Assembly (NCBI GenBank): GCA_035622755.1
Contig: DASPUU010000017.1
Location: 1 to 12,833, forward strand
Length of the DNA: 12,833 bases
DNA from: JADGRA01 sp035622755
GTDB lineage: Bacteria; Myxococcota; Myxococcia; Myxococcales; Myxococcaceae
Direction of reading: 5' to 3'
In this document: one piece after another, positions 1 to 6,339 of the stretch
Layout: every line of letters begins with the position of its first letter
Numbering within the stretch: position 1 is the first letter of the stretch
The notes under the pieces: generated by a model
Databases searched by the model: none
Told to the model about the DNA's origin: nothing
What the model saw: the letters and a program-made list of their open reading frames with translations, nothing else
Made by a program: the position numbers and the translations under genes

Positions 1-905
1 ACGATGGCAACCGTGTAGGGCTGCGTTGCCTGCGTGCCGCTCACCGGCGAGCCCGTCGTGACGAAGAGAGTGTTCGTCGCCGCGTCGAGCGTGGGTGAGC
101 TCCAGAGCGCTGCGCCCAGCTCTCCACTCCCCACAGCGTTCCAGGTATTTGCCACGGTGTGATCGGCGAGACGCACCTGAAGGACGGCCCCTGCCACCGA
201 TGGGCAGTTTCCAGCGCTGGCAATATTGATGTAGGCGTACCCGTTGTACAGGAGCGGGCTCGACCAGTTGTAATAGCCACCCGTTTCCGCGTTGCCAGTG
301 TCCACGCTCCACAGGATGGCTCCCGTGGAGGCGTTCAGCGCGTACCAGAACGTATCCGTTTGCCCGGCAAGCGGACCGCCGCCGCCGACGTAGAGGGTGT
401 TACCGACCACCGTGGCGGTAGAGCTGATTCCCTGATTCGGCGGGTAGCCGTTGCAGCTGCCCACGTCGGTTTGGCCGAGAAAGGGCGACTTCCAGATCTG
501 TCCGCCGTCCAGCGCGTCAACGGCATACTCGTGGCCATCCCAGGAACCGATGTACAGCACATTCCCGATGATGATCGGCGATGCCTCGATTGCTCCGCCC
601 GTGGGGAAGGTCCACAGCAGCTTGAGCTTCGGGGCGGTCGAGGGGGAGAGCTGTGTTTCGAAGGGTGCGGTCGACGTTCGCAAATTGTCGTGCAGGTACG
701 TCGGCCAGGCGAGGCTCGTTCCGTTGCCGCCATCGGTGCCGCCGTCGGGCGTTCCTCCGTCGGGTGGCACGCCCCCTCCGTCCGGGGCGCCGGCGTCATT
801 ACCGGCAGCGTCCGTGGTTCCGCCCACCGTGGCGACCGGACAGCCGCAAAGCGCAAGGAGCAGGGCAAGCAGGCTGCCAAGGCGCGCGGACTTCAGAAGT
901 CCCAT
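1..905 (-). CDS. PQQ-type beta-propeller repeat lipoprotein (3' end beyond window)
   Basis: The reading frame stays open from an ATG at 905 to the left edge: 301 codons are visible and no stop is reached. The N-terminus is a lipoprotein signal: a short Lys/Arg-containing start, a Leu/Ala core at residues 9-19, and a lipobox LCGC with Cys22 as the likely lipidated residue. Residues 30-62 form a low-complexity linker rich in Asp, Gly and Pro with repeated DGG. From about residue 67 the protein carries PQQ-propeller blade features: WPTYLHDNLRTS, then LLWTFPTGG, NVLYIGSWDG, ALDGGQIWKS, TLYVGGGG, ASTGAILWSVDTG and ALWSSPTLD. Family knowledge suggests an envelope-anchored propeller; enzymatic quinoprotein and structural or binding roles are both possible. 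No PQQ-ligand set can be verified in a partial protein. The only good Shine-Dalgarno-like GGAGG (927-931) is too far from the ATG to be obvious, but no other in-frame start fits the signal peptide. Codon third positions look less GC-biased than in the translation genes. Confidence 0.82.
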   Translation of the reverse strand, partial: MGLLKSARLGSLLALLLALCGCPVATVGGTTDAAGNDAGAPDGGGVPPDGGTPDGGTDGGNGTSLAWPTYLHDNLRTSTAPFETQLSPSTAPKLKLLWTFPTGGAIEASPIIIGNVLYIGSWDGHEYAVDALDGGQIWKSPFLGQTDVGSCNGYPPNQGISSTATVVGNTLYVGGGGPLAGQTDTFWYALNASTGAILWSVDTGNAETGGYYNWSSPLLYNGYAYINIASAGNCPSVAGAVLQVRLADHTVANTWNAVGSGELGAALWSSPTLDAATNTLFVTTGSPVSGTQATQPYTVAI

Positions 906-932
906 CTTGAAAGAGGCTAGTCGGAAATCCTC

Positions 933-948
933 CGTGGGATAGCCCACG
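933..948 (-). other. Short hairpin upstream of the propeller lipoprotein
   Basis: A perfect 6-bp inverted repeat (CGTGGG / CCCACG, 4-base loop) lies in the 82-base gap between the cytochrome c stop and the lipoprotein ATG. No T-run follows on the minus strand, so it is not a convincing intrinsic terminator. It could be a weak terminator for the cytochrome gene, a leader structure, or chance in GC-rich DNA. Confidence 0.3.
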
Positions 949-987
949 CTGTCGTCGCTGGACCTACAGTGCCGCGCACGCGCGAGG

Positions 988-1965
988 TCACCTGACCTGC
1001 TGGGGCGGCAGGTAAGCCAGGTAGAGGTAGGCAGCCGCGACCTCCTCGTCGCTCAGGTACGCGAAGATCGGCATGCGCGACGCGGGCCGGGCCATCCCCG
1101 CCATCGAGGTCCAGCCATGGCGCACCTTGTGGACCACCCCGTCGAGCGACATCTGCTCGGGAAGGTTGCCGAGCGCCGGGACCAGGCCGGCCATCATCAG
1201 GGCGTGCCCACCGCTCATTCCGGTGGCGTCGTGGCAGATGCGGCAGGTGCCGCGCACCAACTGCTCGCCGATCCGCATGGCCGACTGGTTGACCTTCTGG
1301 ACGGCGGTCCCCTTGCCGGCGACACCGGCCAGCTGCTTGAGGTAGTCCGCCAGCGCCAGCACCTCCTGCTCGGAGAGGAAGGCGAAGGGCGGCATGGTTT
1401 CCAGGTAGGGCAGCTTGGGCGTGACCCCGCCCTTGGCCAGCCGCTCCCGCAGGAGCGCCTCGGCGTGCAGCGCCAGCTGCCGGGCCAGCTCGGGGTTCGG
1501 TTCGGACCCAGCCGCCTTCATGACCGCCTCGTGCTGGGCTGGCGAGAGGGCTCGTGCCGGGCCGATGATCGAGGCGATGGCGGGCGGCTTCCCGGCCCCG
1601 GCTGGGCCGTGGCAGGACCGGCAGTTCAGGCGATAGATGTCCGCGCCGCTGACCGGAAACGTCGCGCGCAGGCTCTGGAGCGCCGCCTCGTCCCTGACGC
1701 CGGCCTGAGTGAGCGCCTTGCGGACGGAGTCGATGAAGGCCTGAGGCAGAGTGCTTCGGGGAGGGCCATCTCCACCGAGCCGACCGAGCGGACTCGCGTC
1801 GACGCTGAGCGCCAGGGCTCGGAGGAGGCTCGGGCCGCTGAGGGGCTGGGGCGCCCCCGGGGACGCGGCGGGCGCCGGCGGAGCGCCCTGCGCCACGGCC
1901 ACTGCCGGTGCGGAGACAGCCAGGAACAACAACAGGGGCGCGCGGCGGTGACGGTTCGCGTCCAT
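988..1965 (-). CDS. Exported di-heme c-type cytochrome
   Basis: The protein has 325 residues from the ATG at 1965. Residues 1-27 form a Sec signal peptide (Arg-rich start, LLLFLAVSAPAVAVA core, cleavage near AVAVAQ-G), followed by an Ala/Pro-rich stretch. Two heme-attachment motifs are visible: CRSCH at 115-119 and CRICH at 241-245. Each is followed by a likely axial Met in the typical class I position: M191 in ETMPPFAFLS and M298 in RMPIFAYLSDEEV. Each domain ends in a helix of the EVxALADYL or EVAAAYLYL type. The layout is therefore two class I cytochrome c domains in tandem, preceded by about 65 residues without heme motifs. The expected role is periplasmic electron transfer; the partner is unknown. 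In-frame ATGs at 1977 and 2007 would add residues before the signal peptide; 1965 gives the best signal but has no strong ribosome binding site. It is separated from the tRNA upstream by about 215 bases and is probably its own transcription unit. Confidence 0.88.
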   Translation of the reverse strand: MDANRHRRAPLLLFLAVSAPAVAVAQGAPPAPAASPGAPQPLSGPSLLRALALSVDASPLGRLGGDGPPRSTLPQAFIDSVRKALTQAGVRDEAALQSLRATFPVSGADIYRLNCRSCHGPAGAGKPPAIASIIGPARALSPAQHEAVMKAAGSEPNPELARQLALHAEALLRERLAKGGVTPKLPYLETMPPFAFLSEQEVLALADYLKQLAGVAGKGTAVQKVNQSAMRIGEQLVRGTCRICHDATGMSGGHALMMAGLVPALGNLPEQMSLDGVVHKVRHGWTSMAGMARPASRMPIFAYLSDEEVAAAYLYLAYLPPQQVR

Positions 1966-2035
1966 GCGCGGAACCATACGCCCCCGGGCCGGGCGGCCAA
2001 GAACCAACCGGCATCTCCAGATCTCGGGGGCTCTT

Positions 2036-2050
2036 TGAGAACGCCTCTCA
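2036..2050. repeat. Small inverted repeat upstream of cytochrome c
   Basis: TGAGA / TCTCA arms with a 5-base spacer lie about 70 bases upstream of the cytochrome start. The element is short and could be chance. It is recorded because it sits in the probable promoter region of the cytochrome gene. Confidence 0.2.
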
Positions 2051-2074
2051 GGAACAGCGGAGTGGGCGCTGCCC

Positions 2075-2089
2075 TCGACGCTGCGTCGA
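2075..2089. promoter_or_regulatory. 15-bp palindrome, possible operator
   Basis: TCGACGC-T-GCGTCGA is a perfect palindrome with 7-bp arms around one central base. It lies about 110 bases upstream of the cytochrome c ATG and about 90 bases past the tRNA 3' end. The symmetry and the location in non-coding DNA fit a dimeric repressor or activator site, but no regulator is visible nearby and GC-rich DNA makes such palindromes moderately likely by chance. Confidence 0.3.
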
Positions 2090-2144
2090 CGCCCGCCTCA
2101 CCCGCCGCGACCCTGAGGCAGCAGCTACGCCGGCGGTTGGCTCC

Positions 2145-2173
2145 GCCACCGCCGCCCTAAGTCCGGCGGTGGC
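2145..2173 (-). terminator. Hairpin after tRNA-Pro, possible terminator
   Basis: A perfect 10-bp GC-rich inverted repeat (GCCACCGCCG / CGGCGGTGGC) with a 9-base loop starts 8 bases beyond the tRNA 3' end. Its position suits a terminator or 3'-processing structure for the tRNA transcript. No T-run follows on the minus strand, so it is not a canonical intrinsic terminator. A partial copy of one arm (CCGGCGGTTGGC near 2130) would allow alternative pairing. Confidence 0.45.
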
Positions 2174-2180
2174 TTGCGAG

Positions 2181-2254
2181 TCGGGGCGACAGGATTTGAA
2201 CCTGCGACCACTTGCACCCCAAGCAAGTGCGCTACCAGGCTGCGCCACGCCCCG
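2181..2254 (-). tRNA. tRNA-Pro (anticodon GGG)
   Basis: The 74-base cloverleaf can be read directly. The acceptor stem CGGGGCG pairs perfectly with CGCCCCG, and the discriminator base is A. The D arm is GCGC / GCGC around an AGCCTGGTA loop. The anticodon stem is CTTGC / GCAAG with loop TTGGGGT, giving anticodon GGG, which reads proline codons CCC and CCU. The variable region is TGGTC and the T arm is GCAGG-TTCAAAT-CCTGT. CCA is not encoded: the base after the discriminator starts CTC, so the 3' CCA must be added enzymatically. It lies 74 bases downstream of ihfA on the same strand and could share its transcript or have its own promoter. Confidence 0.96.
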
Positions 2255-2328
2255 GAGAAACGACTGGAAAGACTCTACCGCCTTGCGCTGCGGGGAGCGC
2301 CTCCCTTAGCGGGGACCGGCGACCCGGG

Positions 2329-2673
2329 TCAAGGCTCCGAATCGTCGTCGCCCGCGTCGTGGTCGGAGGACGCGCTGCCCGGGGCGGGGGGAACGTAGCC
2401 GTTGTTCAGCGCGCTCTTGAGCACCTGGCTCGGGCGGAAGGTCAGCACCCGGCGGGCGGAGATCTCGATCTCCTTCCCGGTCTGGGGATTCCGCCCGACC
2501 CGCGCATTCTTCTGGCGCACCTGGAAGTTGCCGAACCCGGAGATCTTCACCCGGTCCCCGCGCTCGAGCGTCTCCTTCAGGGTGTCGAAGACCAGCTCCA
2601 CGATCTCCGCGGACTCCTTCTTGGAGAAGCCCACGCGTTCGTAGACGCCCTCGATGATGTCCGCCTTGGTCAT
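2329..2673 (-). CDS. ihfA: Integration host factor alpha subunit
   Basis: The 114-residue DNA-bending protein belongs to the HU/IHF family. The N-terminus MTKADIIEGVYERVGFSKKE, the signature GFGNFQVRQKNARVGRNPQTG spanning about residues 46-66, and the following EISARRVLTFRPSQVLK match IHF alpha better than HU, because the ARRVxTFRPxQxLK block is typical of IhfA. The minor-groove intercalating region is the RNPQTG arm. About 15 residues beyond the usual end form an acidic tail (SSDHDAGDDDSEP). The gene follows pheT by about 107 bases, as it does in many proteobacteria, where IhfA pairs with IhfB in nucleoid organisation and promoter architecture. The ATG at 2673 starts exactly at the family N-terminus; only a weak GGGG precedes it. 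A homodimeric HU-like function cannot be excluded because no ihfB is in view. Confidence 0.93.
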   Translation of the reverse strand: MTKADIIEGVYERVGFSKKESAEIVELVFDTLKETLERGDRVKISGFGNFQVRQKNARVGRNPQTGKEIEISARRVLTFRPSQVLKSALNNGYVPPAPGSASSDHDAGDDDSEP

Positions 2674-2684
2674 GTAGACCCCGA

Positions 2685-2714
2685 ACTGTGCCGAATGGGC
2701 CGGGAAGCTGTCAA
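2685..2714 (-). promoter_or_regulatory. Candidate sigma70-like promoter for ihfA
   Basis: On the minus strand a perfect -35 box TTGACA (2709-2714) is followed after 18 bases by CACAGT (2685-2690), which keeps the most conserved A2 and T6 of the -10 consensus. Transcription would start around 2678, only a few bases before the ihfA ATG, giving a nearly leaderless mRNA. The -35 match is good and the -10 match is modest. Confidence 0.35.
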
Positions 2715-2780
2715 CCCAGCGACCTCACTCGGCTTTTGGCGACCCTGGACCCACACGCCCTCCCCTGCGGCCGAAGGCGG

Positions 2781-5213
2781 TCATGCGCGCAGCTCCGCTC
2801 CCACCCGGCGATTGACCTCCTCGACGATGCGGGCGTGCGCCGCCTGGACCTCCTCGTCCCGGAGCGTGCGGTCCGCGGCACGGTACCGGAGCGCGAAGGC
2901 CAGGTTCTTCCGCCCTGGAGGGAGCGGCTTCCCCGTGTAGACGTCGAAGATGACCACCTCCTCGACCAGCGGGGCGCCGACCTCGGCCACCACCCGGCGG
3001 ACCTCCTCGGCCGGCGTCGACTCGAGGACCACCACCGCCAGGTCTCGCAGCACGGCCGGAAATCGATTCAGGGGCCGGAGCCGCGGAACGATCACCGCCA
3101 CCTGCGCCAGGGCCTCCAGCGAAAGCTCGAAGAGGAAGACCCCTTCCGGCAGGTCCAGCGCCCGGGTCACCCGGGGATGCAGCTCACCGACCGTTCCGAG
3201 GAGCGTGTCACCGATGCTCAGCGTTGCGGACGCTCGGGGATGATAGGGCGCCATCCGTGCCGGCCGGGCCACCGGCGCGGGCGCGCCGAGCGCGGCCAGG
3301 AGCGTCTCGACCGCTCCCTTGGCGTCGTAGAAGTCGTTCCGGGCGTCACCGGAGGTCCATCCGCGCGGGAGCCGGCGGCCCCAGAGCAGGCCGCCCACCT
3401 GCATCGGCTCGCGGGCCACCGGCCGCAACCCCTGGCCGCCGTCCGCGTCCCGGAAGTAGACGCGCCCCAGCTCGTACATCCGGACCGACTCCTGTCCCTG
3501 GCGGAGGTTGTGGGCCAGGTTGGGGAGGAGGCTGGCGTGAAGCGAGGTCCGCATCACGGACTGCTGCGGGCTCAGGGGGTTCTTCAGCTCGACCGCCTCC
3601 ACCGGCGCCCCGAGCGCCTGGAGCGGACGCACGGTGACCAGCGGGAGCAGGGCCGGATCGACGAAGCTGTAGTTGAGCACCTCGTCGAACCCCGCACCGG
3701 CCAGGGCGGCCCGGACCCGCCGCTCGACGTCCACCTCCGCCGGCTCCGGCCGCAGGCTCTCGGTGAGCGCCGGGAGCGTCGCCGGGATGGTGTCGAAGCC
3801 GCGGATCCGCGCCACCTCCTCCACCAGGTCCTCGGGAAGCGTGACGTCCGGGCGCCAGCTGGGTACGCGCCAGGAGGTCGAGCCCTGGCCCCGGCTCTCG
3901 GGCTCGAAGCCGAGCGCCCCGAGGATGCGCTCCGCCTCGGCGTCGTCCACGACAGCGCCGAGCTGCCTGGCCACCGCCCCGGCCCCGAGGACAACCACCG
4001 TCGCCGCCCGGGGCGCCGGGTAGACGTCGATGCGTCCGCGGCGCACGCTCCCTCCCGCCAGCTCGGTGAGCAGCGCCGCGGCGCGGTCGACGCCGGCTGG
4101 CGCGGCCTCGATGTCGACGCCCCGCTCGAAGCGATGAGAGGCCTCGGTGTGGAGCTGGTGGCGCCGCGCCATCCTCCGCACCGTCACCGGATCCCAGTTC
4201 GCCCCCTCGAGCAGCACCCGGGTGGTGGCGTCGGAGACCTCGGCCTGCGCCCCGCCGAAGGTCCCCGCCAGCGCGTGGGGATGGTCCCGATCACAGACGA
4301 GGAGGTCCTCGGCGAAGAGCGGTCGGTCCTTCCCGTCGAGCGTGGTGAGGCGCTCGCCGGGCCGCGCGCGGCGCACCACCAGCTCGGCGCCGGCCAGACG
4401 GTCGAGGTCGAAGGCGTGGAGCGGCTGCCCGAGCTCGAGCATCACGTAGTTCGTCACGTCGACGACGTTGTTGATGCTCCGGACGCCGCAGGCGCGGAGG
4501 CGGCGCACCAGCCACTCCGGGGAGGCACCGATGCGCACGCCCTCCACCACCCGGCCGGCGAAGCGCCGGCATCCGGCCGGGTCCTCGATCCGCACCCGGG
4601 CCCCCTCCCCCACCCCAACCGTCGACTCGCGGAGGGCCACCGGGGCCCGCCGGAGCGCCTGCCCGGTGAGGACCGCCACCTCCCGCGCCACGCCGAGATG
4701 GCTGAGCGCATCGCCCCGGTTGGGAGTGACGTTGACCTCCAGAACCGCATCGTCGAGCCCGAGCGCCTGGGCCACCGGCGTCCCGGGCACCGCCTCGGCC
4801 GGTAGGAGGAGCAGCCCGGAGGCGTCCTCCGAGACCCCGAGCTCTCGGGCCGAGCAGAGCATGCCCTCGCTCTCCACCCCGCGGACGGTGGCCCGGGCGA
4901 TGGCCGTTCCGCCCGGCAGCACCGTGCCCACCGTGGCCAGCGGAACCCGGTCCCCGACGCGGAAATTCTTCGCCCCGCACACCACCCGGACCGAGCGGCC
5001 CTCGCCGGCGTCCACCCTGGTCACCGAGAGCTTGTCGGCGCCGGGATGCGCGGAGACCTCCTCGACGCGGGCCACCACCACACCGGCCAGCGCCGCCCCC
5101 GGGGACTCCACCGCCTCCACCTCCAGGCCGGCGAAGGTCAGCCGGCGCGCGAGCTCTCCGGCCGGGGGCACCGCGGCGAGAAAGTCACCGAGCCAGTGAC
5201 GCGAGATCTTCAT
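2781..5213 (-). CDS. pheT: Phenylalanyl-tRNA synthetase beta subunit
   Basis: PheT has 810 residues, the usual size, starting MKISRHWLGDFL at the ATG at 5213, two bases after the pheS stop. With PheS it forms the alpha2-beta2 enzyme that charges tRNA-Phe. Domains in order: the N-terminal region and EMAP-like tRNA-binding fold (about 40-150, with AHPGADKLSVTRVD and VVCGAKNFRVGD), then the B1-to-B3/4 region with TPNRGDALSHLGVAREVAVL (163-182). The B3/4 editing domain carries SINNVVDVTNYVMLELGQPL and HAFDLDRL (246-273), followed by the TEASHRFERGVD block (356-367). The B5 and catalytic-like core follow, with RPDVTLPEDLVEEVARIRGFD, and the C-terminal ferredoxin-fold anticodon-binding domain (about 715-810) begins NRFPAVLRDLAVVV. 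The frame is open further upstream over pheS, but that extension is not PheT-like. The tight spacing implies translational coupling with pheS. Confidence 0.97.
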   Translation of the reverse strand: MKISRHWLGDFLAAVPPAGELARRLTFAGLEVEAVESPGAALAGVVVARVEEVSAHPGADKLSVTRVDAGEGRSVRVVCGAKNFRVGDRVPLATVGTVLPGGTAIARATVRGVESEGMLCSARELGVSEDASGLLLLPAEAVPGTPVAQALGLDDAVLEVNVTPNRGDALSHLGVAREVAVLTGQALRRAPVALRESTVGVGEGARVRIEDPAGCRRFAGRVVEGVRIGASPEWLVRRLRACGVRSINNVVDVTNYVMLELGQPLHAFDLDRLAGAELVVRRARPGERLTTLDGKDRPLFAEDLLVCDRDHPHALAGTFGGAQAEVSDATTRVLLEGANWDPVTVRRMARRHQLHTEASHRFERGVDIEAAPAGVDRAAALLTELAGGSVRRGRIDVYPAPRAATVVVLGAGAVARQLGAVVDDAEAERILGALGFEPESRGQGSTSWRVPSWRPDVTLPEDLVEEVARIRGFDTIPATLPALTESLRPEPAEVDVERRVRAALAGAGFDEVLNYSFVDPALLPLVTVRPLQALGAPVEAVELKNPLSPQQSVMRTSLHASLLPNLAHNLRQGQESVRMYELGRVYFRDADGGQGLRPVAREPMQVGGLLWGRRLPRGWTSGDARNDFYDAKGAVETLLAALGAPAPVARPARMAPYHPRASATLSIGDTLLGTVGELHPRVTRALDLPEGVFLFELSLEALAQVAVIVPRLRPLNRFPAVLRDLAVVVLESTPAEEVRRVVAEVGAPLVEEVVIFDVYTGKPLPPGRKNLAFALRYRAADRTLRDEEVQAAHARIVEEVNRRVGAELRA

Positions 5214-5215
5214 GC

Positions 5216-6256
5216 TCAGAACTGCTCCAGGAAGCGAAGGTCGTTCTCGAACAGGCTCCGGATGTCGTCGAGCCCGTGGCGAAGCATGGCGATGCGCTCG
5301 ATTCCCATCCCCCAGGCGAAGCCGGTCACCTGCCCCGGGTCGTACCCGCCGGCGGCCAGGACGTTGGGATGCACCATGCCGCAGCCGAGGATCTCCAGCC
5401 AGCCGGTCTGCTTGCAGACCCGGCACCCCGCGCCCCCACACGTCCCGCAGCTCACGTCCATCTCCGCCGACGGCTCGGTGAACTGGAAGTAGGACGGGCG
5501 GAACCGCGTCCGGCGGTCGGCGCCGAAGAAGCTGGTGACGAAGGCGGTCAGCGTCCCCTTCAGGTCGGCGAAGGTGATGTCCCGGTCCACCAGGAGCCCT
5601 TCGATCTGGTGGAACATCGGGCTGTGAGTGGCATCCGAGTCGACGCGGTAGGCCTTCCCGGGGACCACGATGCGCAGCGGCGGAGGCCGGCTCCGCATGG
5701 CGCGGATCTGTCCCGGCGAGGTGTGGGTGCGGAGCAGCACCTCGCCGGCGGGCGCCCTGGACCAGGGCGCGTCGACGTAGAAGGTGTCCTGCATGTCGCG
5801 GGCCGGGTGGTCGGCGGGGATGTTGAGGGCCTCGAAGTTGAGCGCATCCAGCTCCACCTCCGGTCCGGTGAAGACCTCGAAGCCGAGCCGCTGGAAGCTG
5901 CGGATGACCTCCTCCAGCGTCCGGGAGACGAGGTGCCGGTGACCGGGCGGACGCCGCCGGCCGGGCAGCGTGACGTCCAGCGGCGCCGCCGACAGCTCCG
6001 CCTCCAGGGCCGCCTCCTCGACCCGGGCCGCCGCCTCGGCCAGGAGCGCCTCCAGCTCCGACTTGACCCGGTTGGCCACCTCGCCGACGGATCGCCGCTC
6101 CTCCGCCGGAAGCTTCCCCATCCCTCCCAGCACCTGCGCCAGCTCACCCTTCTTCCCCAGGTAGCGGACGCGCAGCGCTTCGACCTGAGAGGCGTCGGCG
6201 GCGCGGCGCATCTCCTCGCGCGCTCCCCGCAGCAGTCCCTCCAGCCTCTCCTGCAT
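5216..6256 (-). CDS. pheS: Phenylalanyl-tRNA synthetase alpha subunit
   Basis: The catalytic subunit has 346 residues from the ATG at 6256, preceded by a strong purine-rich ribosome binding site (GGAGGAGAG). Residues 1-90 form the Arg/Glu/Leu-rich N-terminal coiled coil that contacts tRNA, containing VRYLGKKGELAQVLGGM. The class II core follows: GFEVFTGPEVELDALNFEAL with HPARDMQDTFYV (motif 1 region, 125-161), LLRTHTSPGQIRAM (174-187) and GKAYRVDSDATHSPMFHQIE (200-219). Motif 2 is FRPSYFQFTEPSAEMDV and motif 3 is GFAWGMGIERIAML (312-325). A CxxC-x4-CxxC cluster (C270, C273, C278, C281) sits between motifs 2 and 3; similar Cys-rich insertions occur in many non-enterobacterial PheS proteins and may bind zinc. 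The frame is open upstream through the hairpin, to a GTG at 6316, but the strong ribosome binding site and the family length favour 6256. The gene lies downstream of rplT and a terminator-like hairpin. Confidence 0.97.
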   Translation of the reverse strand: MQERLEGLLRGAREEMRRAADASQVEALRVRYLGKKGELAQVLGGMGKLPAEERRSVGEVANRVKSELEALLAEAAARVEEAALEAELSAAPLDVTLPGRRRPPGHRHLVSRTLEEVIRSFQRLGFEVFTGPEVELDALNFEALNIPADHPARDMQDTFYVDAPWSRAPAGEVLLRTHTSPGQIRAMRSRPPPLRIVVPGKAYRVDSDATHSPMFHQIEGLLVDRDITFADLKGTLTAFVTSFFGADRRTRFRPSYFQFTEPSAEMDVSCGTCGGAGCRVCKQTGWLEILGCGMVHPNVLAAGGYDPGQVTGFAWGMGIERIAMLRHGLDDIRSLFENDLRFLEQF

Positions 6257-6259
6257 CCC

Positions 6260-6269
6260 TCTCCTCCTC
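6260..6269 (-). promoter_or_regulatory. Strong ribosome binding site of pheS
   Basis: The purine run GGAGGAGGAGA lies just upstream of the ATG at 6256 and fixes the pheS start. It begins about 10 bases beyond the T-run of the hairpin, so it stays single-stranded whether or not the hairpin forms. Confidence 0.7.
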
Positions 6270-6279
6270 CCCCGAAACG

Positions 6280-6310
6280 AAAAAGGGCCGCCCCTCGGGG
6301 GGGCAGCCCT
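6280..6310 (-). terminator. Intrinsic terminator/attenuator between rplT and pheS
   Basis: On the minus strand AGGGCTGCCCC (6300-6310) pairs with GGGGCGGCCCT (6284-6294) around a 5-base loop, giving an 11-bp stem with one G-T wobble. A run of five T residues (6280-6284) follows. This is a textbook rho-independent terminator. It starts 30 bases after the rplT stop and ends 24 bases before the pheS ATG. Because pheS needs a message and no promoter is evident in the gap, it probably acts as a partial terminator or attenuator rather than the operon end. CCGAGG at 6320-6325 could pair with CCTCGG at 6293-6298 (6 bp), a possible but weaker competing structure. No Phe-rich leader peptide is visible. 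Confidence 0.8.
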
Positions 6311-6339
6311 GGTCACTCACCGAGGCTCCGGGTCGGACG

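Noticed and set aside
159..920. A plus-strand frame of about 250 codons over the propeller lipoprotein
   Set aside because: The minus strand has a lipoprotein signal and propeller repeats in an uninterrupted frame; the plus-strand product has no recognisable features.
917..2014. Alternative minus-strand frame overlapping the cytochrome gene
   Set aside because: It lacks the CxxCH motifs and is Arg/Pro/Gly-rich; the neighbouring frame encodes a clear di-heme cytochrome.
2688..4805. A 705-codon open frame on the plus strand opposite pheT
   Set aside because: It is an antisense shadow of pheT in GC-rich DNA: composition is Arg/Pro/His/Gly-rich with no recognisable fold, and the minus-strand PheT is unambiguous.
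5214..5441. 76-codon N-terminal extension of pheT
   Set aside because: It overlaps the pheS 3' end, is Arg-rich and not PheT-like; MKISRHWL is the standard PheT N-terminus.
6257..6316. GTG start at 6316 for pheS, adding 20 residues
   Set aside because: The extra residues would be encoded by the terminator hairpin and the ribosome binding site itself; a strong GGAGGAG precedes the ATG at 6256, and the family length fits.
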